DNA of 64,000 nucleotides from Rehmannia glutinosa (Eukaryota; Streptophyta; Magnoliopsida; Lamiales; Orobanchaceae). Position numbers and translations under genes: made by a program. Location: the NCBI GenBank assembly GCA_016081115.2, contig JABTTQ020003039.1:665574-729573 (forward strand), given 5' to 3'. The notes under the pieces were generated by a model. The model saw nothing but the letters and a program-made list of their open reading frames with translations. It searched no databases and was not told the origin of the DNA. Of the stretch, positions 56,001-64,000 are shown in pieces (position 1 is the stretch's first letter; every line of letters starts with the position of its first letter).

Positions 56001-59000
56001 CTTTTATGAATCATTTATATACATATACATATCAGAATCTATTTTCAGTTGAACGACTTAAGGTGCTAACTGCTAAGCTATCTACAGATGTGTTGTTATT
56101 TTTGCTGAAAAAAGTTTCAGTTCTGTTCGTTTTCTCGTTCTACTATCTTACATCTTTACTATGATCCAAAACGTCAGTCAGCAGATTGGTCATTAGTTAA
56201 ATTTTATGGTAAATCCTGCGCAGAGAAATCCCAGCTATATTCCCTTCCTTTCTCTCTTTCTTTCTTTCTTTTCTTTATTTTTTTTTTTTTTATATTTCAC
56301 TTACTACAAGAGTCAGTGCATAAGAGTATGAGATGTTGAGTTATTAAGTCGCATTCCAGTCCAGAGACCCAAATTCTTAATTTCCAACCAAATGGACTCA
56401 AACTCAAATTCCAGCTATCGTCTTTTCCCAATTAGCTGATATATTACAAGGCCCTAATGAATGCAACTTTCACAATCAACAAATGATCAATCCACCCGCT
56501 TGTAAATCAATCCAATAACAACATCCGATGCACAGCTTTTCTTCAAACTAAAGCATCTCCGATGTAATAAAGCTGTGGCATAAACTAAATTTCTTCAAGC
56601 ACACTTTGTGTAATCAGTAATCACAAGGACAGAAGTTTACAAATTTGGCTAATTTAATACTCTAGAATCAAGTTTAAAGTTGTGTTTATATATTGACTAA
56701 GAAACAATTAAATCCAAAAGTATGAGTAAGACACCAAACTAAGCAATAACCCATAAAAGCCACTAAAGCAGTGATAGAAGGCTCGAACCTTTTGAGATTT
56801 GTTAACTGCAGGAAGCCCTCCTTAAATAAAAACATGAATCGACCAGGAGTAGCAATTAGAACATCTATTTCCTGTTTAAGACTCTCCAATTGAGTTTTCT
56901 GCCGAAAACCACCAGTAGCAACCATAGAGCGGAAAGGACACCAACTTTAGAGAGTGATCGGCAAAATACTCAAAACCTGACAATGCATTTTTGGATGTGT
57001 AAGAAAATGCAATAGAAGATACTGATTGAACAGGATCAAAATGCAGAAAATGAGCCATATATAGTTACTTAAAAGCACACCATACTGCAATAAGAACATA
57101 AAATCTTCCATTACACTTTAGCAGGGGAGTAAGGAAGTAGCAAAACAAATAAGCATATCTGATTTTGCAAATTTTGTATTTATCTTCATTCTCTTGCCTT
57201 TGAATAAAAATATTTGAAAATCTCTTTGATAAACTTGCTTACATGATAAAATATGTCATGCATTAGAGACCATGTTTAAAGCAGAAGCAATTAAGTCCGC
57301 AAAAATTGTTTTTAAAGAACATTTATATTATCCAAACAATAAAAGAATCCATAATTTTCATAATCAAGAAGTTTATCTTACATTTTATTTGTCAAAATTT
57401 CCTGATACATCTCAAGGGAGTAGCAGATTGCAGCATCAAGGAAGCAAACGAAATATTATATTAGAAGCATGGGGAACAACATACTGAAGCGAAGTAAACA
57501 GAGACCACCAAAGGACCACTCAAACAAAGAACCAAAATAAAACTGTGATTCTGATGCGCTTAACATATTATCAGACCTGAGAGGCCAACTCAGCAGTGGG
57601 GACCAGTATTACAACTCGAGGACTTTGTGACGCTGGTTTGCTAAGTCCTTGGTTTCATCTTGTCTAAGACGCTGTACTAGCGGAACCAGATATGCCAAAG
57701 TTTTACCAGATCCACTCTGATCAGCCATTATACAACTTTTTCCACTTATAACTGGCACAAATGCCATAGCCTGCAACAACCACGTTAAACAAAAATCTTT
57801 CTGAGTATCTACCATACTGAAATGCAAAACTGAAGTCAAACTTTTTCTACTAAAGAAAATGAATTGCAATTGTCTATATTACATTCTCTGACACTATTAC
57901 TCCTGTTTGTTTACAAGTTGGATAAAATTGTGACAGAAAGAAGAGCATGATCCAGGTAAAACCACTTTTAAGTGGCATATTAGGGTCCATATGTAGTCTT
58001 TATTTCCTAAAATACAATGAATGCACAATTTATTTACTCCAAGTAATCAAATGAAACAGACACCAATATTTGTAAGATTTACAATACGCAATCTAGCTAC
58101 GATGGCAAAACATAGGAACAGATTCACATGCAAGCACAAATACTAACGGTCTATATACTAAAATAGTAGCAAAAAGCCAGTGCCTAGATCAGTATGTAAT
58201 GAAGCAAGTTGTTAAAAAGCACAAGGATCTTTGATGAATGTACCAAACGCTAACTAGCATGAAAGAACGATGACAAGTTCCAATTGGACATTGTCGAGGA
58301 AAGACATATATCGAGGATGTGAACAAGGTGCAATGAAAATATCAAATTAAAGGCCCAAGCAAATATAATATCTTGAGGTATTACAAACAGAACTGGAAGT
58401 AACTATATATATGCTAGTATGACAGGACGCTCAATGTGGATATTGCAGTAGTCATTACAAGAGATTGACAAATGAGGATATAGCTAACCTGAATATGTGA
58501 AGGGCGTACGTAATTCAGGCTCCTTAAAGATTCAATGATGTAGTCACTACAACTCCTTAAATGACTTTCTGCTAAAAAAAGTCATTATGGGCTTTTAACG
58601 CTTGCCCTTTCTTTGAGACATTGTCTACCTTAGGTCTATAGCTGTCAACTGATCTTACACTTCCCCATCCTTTTGAGGATGCAGCAGAAAATTCAAGAGC
58701 GAATCAGCTCGCCGAGGGGATTTGATATTAGAACGTCACGTCTTTTGTAGTGTCTTTCTGGACATTGATACCCTTCTGTTCATCCAGCAGATCGGACTCG
58801 TCATATGATATAACCGGCACACTGCAGGTTGAGAAGTTTCTCCTTTCAACTGATCATCTTCAAGGTCATTGCTTTGTTTCTTTTTCCTGTAACTTTCTTT
58901 GACAAGATCTTTTACTCTTTGCACTTTTAACCTCCCGAAACTCCTATTTGTTGCCCCACCACCAGCTGGGCCACCAAAATACACGTGTAAGTCACCACCA

Positions 59001-59561
59001 GAATTAACATTTGGAAACATACATTGAGCACATTGTAATTGGAACTCATACATGGTTGAACTCGATATTTTACCAGAGCTTTTCTTAAGCCAATTTCAAG
59101 GCCTCATCCTAGGCTGCCTACATTATTTGAACTATTTCTATCACTCTTGTGCTGGAGCATCAAACAAGAGAAGTTCAAAAAATAATGCACACTAAAATTC
59201 GTATCAAAATCCAAATTTCCTGTTTCATATAATACAGAAAACAACAATATCACCTCCACCGAAACAAGAAATGACGTTAAAATTATCTTTTAATTTTACT
59301 GTTTTTCACAATAAAAGGTAAAATAAAACTTAATTTTGGTAAACCGCTGTAAAATCATGAACACCTTGGATAATGCAGAGAGAAAAAACAAATAAATAAA
59401 TAAAGGAAAAAGAAAAGGAGAATGATGAAGAAAAGGTCAAGGATAACCTTGGTGAGGGGACATTTGTGGGACAGCCTCGCAGACGATTCGCGGACGGCGA
59501 CCACCGGAAAGTATGAAACTGATGGATTGTGAACAGTGAAAATTTCCAGCACACTCGCCAT
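53052..59561 (-). CDS. RH50: DEAD-box ATP-dependent RNA helicase, RH50-like, 8 exons, frame broken
   Basis: Exons (minus strand, 5' to 3'): 59561-59448, 59083-58489, 57770-57577, 56976-56789, 54952-54739, 53859-53730, 53631-53455 and 53287-53052, ending EVMR and TAG. The donors and acceptors used are GT-AG; the acceptor of exon 2 is the least certain. Helicase motifs in order: QAMAF (Q-motif region), ADQSGSGKT (motif I), VPTAELASQ (Ia), ATPGRF (Ib), LDEVD (II, variant of DEAD), LFVTATLP (III, TAT for SAT), VCTDRASRG with DFAGVDHVV (V) and VGRTARG (VI). The N-terminus MASVLEIFTVHNPSVSYF looks like a plastid transit peptide. The protein is the orthologue type of Arabidopsis RH50, a plastid helicase implicated in rRNA maturation. 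About ten single-base indels, mostly in homopolymers, plus a worse-damaged stretch in exon 2 (58540-58760) interrupt the frame. Confidence 0.9.
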
Positions 59562-60429
59562 GGCAAAAACCCCCTGAGATAGAGAGAGGGGGGTATATGA
59601 TAATTCTATGCACAAATACGGACAGATGGATAATGCCTTATGTATGTATTATTAATTATTAATTACTCTTTTTAAATGTCAAAAAAAAATTGCTCTTTTT
59701 ATTTTTGAATCATGTTTTTTGTTAAACCTTATGGCATGATTGATATAAGCAAATATAATTATATAGAAATAAAATAAATTTAAGAATGGAATAACAATGG
59801 GAAGTGAATGATATGATGATATTATTTATATGCAAAAGTATATATTGGAATGCAAGAGGAATAGAATGGCGATTTTCTACCTTGATTTGTAATTATAAAT
59901 GAAAGTGGTAATGGAAAAGATAATTTTAAATATTAAATTATTCTTAAAATATGATTTTTAGATAAATTTATATTAAATATATTATTAAAATTAAATCTAA
60001 AAATTATTTTAATGTGTGTTAAACAATATATATTTATATTTATGATATCGACAATATTTTTATACAATATTTTGTTTATAAGAAATACAAAAAATTAACA
60101 AAAGAGTTTTATATCAAAAATTTAGTTTTAACTTTTAAGTTTTGGTGGAAATTGACTATAATTTATTAAAATATTGAGAATAAGTTATATTTAGTTTATA
60201 AATACTTACATTATATATAATTATTTTTATAATATCACTTTTCAAAGATTTAGATTATATCGATATTTTTTAGTCATTTTTAAAGGATAATTTCACTAAA
60301 AACAAAATTAGAAGTAATTCTCGGTGATTGAAAATAGTAACAAAGAAAAAACGTGATTTTTATGAGCTTTTCTCTCCTTTAAGTCGAGAGTTTTCGTTTT
60401 GAATTTCAAATATACGTAATCTAAGTTAA
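59562..60429. other. Upstream region of helicase gene and AT-rich spacer
   Basis: The first 60 bases upstream of the ATG (CCCCCTCTCTCTATCTC on the minus strand) form a C/T-rich 5' UTR. No TATA box is assigned. Beyond about 59640 the DNA is very AT-rich and empty. Confidence 0.5.
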
Positions 60430-62970
60430 TTGTCTATGGAGAATAAGATGGTGAATTTGTCTGTTTGAAGAAGAGTGATGGGTTAGTGTTTGAATCGAGA
60501 AAATTCCGTTGGTGGAGGCTCAGACAACTCTTTGTTTTTGGTTGGGAAATTCCTTCCCGGCCCAATGTCAATTTCAATGTGATGAAGACATGGTTAAGTA
60601 TATAGCGTCTAGTTAAAGGTATGACGGTCGAGGATATTGAAACCAACGTTTTCTTTTCCAATTTTATCATATCTTGGATTTGAAGAGAGTGATTGAGGAG
60701 GCCCTGATTAACGATAATCCCGATGTTGATGCTGTTGACTAAATCCAAGGTAAGTTCCTCTAATACTCAAATTCACCATTAATTTTTTGGGTTCAAGTGT
60801 ATGATTTTTTATAGGGCTTATGTTAGAAATAGTGAAACAATTGGGTGATTATCGGATCATTCACGAAGTATGATGTGAAAAATTCTTCTTCATCTCAATG
60901 GAGGTCATATATACGGATCAGAGTATGTGTTGATATACGTGTTAAAGCTAAAAAGATGTAAGAAATTTAAGCTTCAAGGAGAATGGTGATTTGTAAATTT
61001 CAAATCTGAGAGATTGGATCTTTTGTTTCATTTGTGGATTTTACACTCCATGAACGATTACGTGCAAGAAGGTTTGAGTACCCAAATGAGAGCGCCAAAG
61101 AATGGAGTCCAAATCTCTTGCAGTACGCAAATCATAGAATGAGTATGTCGGGCGGGGAGCGTTGGTTGTCGAAGATGATGATGTCTGAAAGAAAACATTC
61201 GACCCTCTGCGATCGGCGACACGGAAAACATGTTCAGCGGCTTTGTAGGAAAAGCTCACCATTCCTTCCTCCGCGGGCGTGGTGTTAGATTCCGATCTAA
61301 GGCGCATTCCAGGGCCGTTACGAGGAGATCATTGGAAATTCGAATTTGAATTAAGGTGATTCTGATGTATAATTTCGCAGAAATGGAGAAAATAGGATAT
61401 GTAGCTGGCTCGCCAGCGTTGATAATAGCCCAAATTTTATCAGCAGTGTTGGCCTACGATGAGAATTTGGAATTAACGGATGATAGGAGGAAAAGAGGAT
61501 TGGTTGAGGAGGCCAGGAAGCGGGTCCAGTGATAATTCTGCGGCCAAAGCGTTGAGTAACCGTCGATCATTTTTATTGGCAGGTCTGGCTCCCAGGCACG
61601 GGAAACCGTAAGTGTCTAAGTTAGAATTATCGTGGGCTTGGCCACCGCGGGCAATTCTGTTTTTAACTCGACTTTATTAAAGCTCATCCACCAGATATTA
61701 TTATTCTCTTTGAAACACTTGTGCCATGCAAAATAAAGTGGAAGCGAGTTAAATTCGGAAGTTTGATGGTTTGTGTTTTTCTTGTTGATAAATTAGAAGT
61801 AAAGTGGTGGAATTTGTGTTTTGTGGAAAAATAATAATATTTATTCTGTTTGGTTTTCTGCGTAACCATGTGGATATGGAAATAATGGAGGATAATGGCG
61901 TGAAATGGAGACTTACAAGCACTACGGGCACCCTGAAAGGCAAGCGTGGAAGAATCGTGGGATTTACTTAGACAACCAAAGGGACTGACAATCTCCGCCG
62001 GTGTTGTATTGGGGATTTCAATGATTTATTACACCCCCCGACAAAAAAAGAAAAGGAGTTGAGCATCCAAGGCGCTTTGGTTGTTTTAGAGGGAGTTCGG
62101 GAGCGTAGAGAATCTGACTTTCTCAGATATTCCTCTTTTCCCGGACATCCATTTACTTGGGAAGCACGGAGGGGCGCTGTCACGATGGAAGAAAAGGGCT
62201 CGACGAGCAACCTTTTGCTTGATAAGTTGGTTATCTACTTTCTAGGATGTCGGACTTTTAAATACATGTGCTTTTATTTACGATCATTCTCCCGTAGTTC
62301 TTCACTTACCGAGCTCCATAACCCGTAAATCGGTTTTAGGCATTTTAGATTTGAAAATAAATGGTTTTGAACCGGAGATTGAAAAGTGTTGTTTGTGAGG
62401 ATGAAGCACTGCGTTGGATTAGTAATAATATCACGAGAGGAGGTTAAAAGATGCTCGAAAGATTGAAGGTTTGGGGTAGGAATCGATTAAATATTTTTCA
62501 AGGGGGCCGAGATGGCGTGCCATAAGGATATGGAAATTCTTGAATTATTCTGACACCGAATCGATTTGCAGTATAAGAAGCGGAAGGGCTCGATATGCGG
62601 AATTGTTAGTCGAGGAAAGAGCGCATTGGCAACAGAAGGCAAAAATATTTTGGCTTAGCGATGGGGATCCCGAATACTAAGTTCTTTCATAAGTTGCATC
62701 ATCTGAAAGAAAAATAATGGTGGATCACACGGCTCAAGATAGTGGGGACTGGCATGATAATGAAGAAAGATTGGTGATATTGCATATCATTATTTGAAAT
62801 TTATTTTAAAGTGATTTTACACGAATACGGGGGTAAATCTATGTGAAATTAAGGTTGCCTATGAACAAAATGATTTTTACTTGACCTTTCACAATTGAGG
62901 GGAGTTTAAGAAGGCTACTTTTGATATGCACCGATAAATCTAAAAGGTCCGGATGGTTTCAACTAGGAAA
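60430..62970 (+). pseudogene. Decayed L1-type LINE, ORF1 and start of ORF2
   Basis: Fragments in shifting plus-strand frames follow LINE order. An ORF1 DUF4283-like region lies at about 60480-60800 (KGMTVEDIETNVFF, FWVQVYDF), then a knuckle-like FCFICGF near 61030, then a spacer ending GRSGSQARE (about 61580-61610). ORF2 follows with a nuclease block CCIGDFNDLLHPP (about 62005-62045) and FPGHPFTWEARRG (about 62140-62175), and an RT lead-in EGKNILA and EEFKKATFDMH-like block (about 62640-62940). Stops and frame shifts are frequent. It loses LINE character at about 62970, before the RT catalytic core. The endonuclease and RT of such elements drive target-primed reverse transcription; this copy is dead. 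Confidence 0.75.
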
Positions 62971-64000
62971 GTGTGTGATCCAGTTGGGACAGTTCGGGGA
63001 AGTTCGTAAATCTCGAGCGAGTCCCGAACTTCGAATTTTAAAAATGAATATCGAGCCAAGACCGTAGAGAAAAAATCTTCGTACCAAACCGTGCAAAAAT
63101 TGATGCGGTTGGTCTGAGGTCAATTCTGGAGGCGATTGGGATAAATGCACGGTTGGGCGATTGAAACGGAGATCAATCGAAGTAAAACCTGTGAAAATAA
63201 GAAAAAATAAAAATGAATGTAAAAATCACCCAAGAATAATTATAGTCCATTCCTTTTTTTAGTGCAATCTCAAAATTAATACTACAATCATAAATGGCAA
63301 CACAATCTCAAATTATAAATTCATAATAAATAATACAATCTCAAGCTGAATTATATCAAAATATGTGTTCTAATAACACATATCTTTTATATAACTCCAT
63401 CACGAAATATCGGCTCCATCAACTCAATCGATGAAACCATCGACCAATCGCCCCTTCATTAACCATTAATTATTTGATTGATTGATTCAATTACGCGATA
63501 CGAAATAAAATTAACGTGAATAATTTATGTCGAAAATTTTGTAAATCTAAAGGCGATGGTTTTTTTAATTTACTATGGATCATTGATGTGTAATTATTGT
63601 ATTTCGGATGTAAACTTTCAAAGGTATACCATATAAGTATCGACAATAAGGAAATTTAATATACATGTTGATGTTATCTTTATTAAAACATAGCGAATAA
63701 TGAGAATAATTAATCTCATAATTATTTTCATTAATTCTCTATAAAGAACTCGATTTTTCGATCATGGTTAATTATATGTTGTTGTTTCACGAGTCACGTA
63801 TCAAATTAAGAGTTTGAAAAATATTAATTTGTGATGACGGTAAAATAAAATCAAACGGTGAATAATGTTGTGTATAAAAAGTATTCAAAATTTATAATTT
63901 TTTGAAATGTAGTTAACTTGATATGTTAGAAGTTGCATTTTACTTTTTTATATTAATTAATAGTGTAACTCTTATATGCATGCAATTTACGTGCATGATG
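62971..64000. other. AT-rich DNA, nothing recognised
   Basis: No gene, RNA or clear repeat is visible. Mirrored AATACAATCTCAA blocks occur at 63290-63350. Confidence 0.5.

Noticed and set aside
61041..61307. Minus-strand frame of 88 codons near the window end
   Set aside because: It is antisense to the decayed LINE ORF1 region and has no recognisable motif.

Overview
The window is nuclear DNA of a flowering plant, most likely a eudicot. It is AT-rich, has GT-AG introns, carries the main plant transposon classes (Ty1/copia, Ty3/gypsy chromovirus, Athila/Tat-type gypsy, LINE, hAT, Mutator-like, foldback MITEs) and contains three recognisable plant genes and one nuclear tRNA. The species cannot be named from the sequence.

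Layout. Positions 1-13684 are a Sirevirus-type copia locus in the arrangement internal end / LTR / internal region / LTR. The internal region (2377-12118) has a decayed gag-pol and, downstream of pol, a long decayed env-like region with its own promoter-like leader. Positions 13685-16456 are the 5' end (LTR, tRNA-Asp-type primer site, gag scrap) of an Athila/Tat-like gypsy on the minus strand. Positions 17086-18975 hold a plastid-like tRNA-Ser relic, a copia solo LTR (TSD ATTAC) and a Mutator-like foldback element (9-bp TSD) with a smaller foldback and an hAT MITE nested inside it. Positions 19329-30846 are a full-length but gag-less minus-strand chromovirus with 3.1-3.35-kb LTRs and perfect TSD GTAAC. 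Its reverse transcriptase is split by a solo LTR of the same Sirevirus family (24924-26482, perfect TSD TTCCT), which gives a clear insertion order. Two more MITEs follow (31049-31384 and 32062-32763).

The gene-bearing half starts at 33421 with an intact seven-exon Mpv17/PMP22-family gene (plus strand). It is followed by an hAT MITE, a viral-coat-like relic, tRNA-Gln(CTG) (minus) and, divergent from the tRNA, an intronless P-class PPR gene resembling Arabidopsis At1g03560. Next comes a 3.1-kb foldback element whose right arm is broken by a truncated LINE, then a copia gag fragment split by a MITE-like element that carries a two-exon piece of a Euonymus-type lectin gene and a TACTAATAC minisatellite. 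Positions 53052-59561 (minus) hold an eight-exon DEAD-box helicase gene of the RH50 type. A decayed LINE (about 60430-62970) and AT-rich DNA close the window.

The three nuclear genes are not an operon and show no evident joint role, although all three products are probably organellar. The PPR and helicase genes carry several single-base indels, most of them in homopolymer runs, while the Mpv17-type gene carries none. This could mean local consensus error or genuine decay. No wholly new system is evident. The most unusual items are the env-like second gene with its own leader, the shared-LTR array, the lectin-carrying MITE and the densely nested transposon stack.
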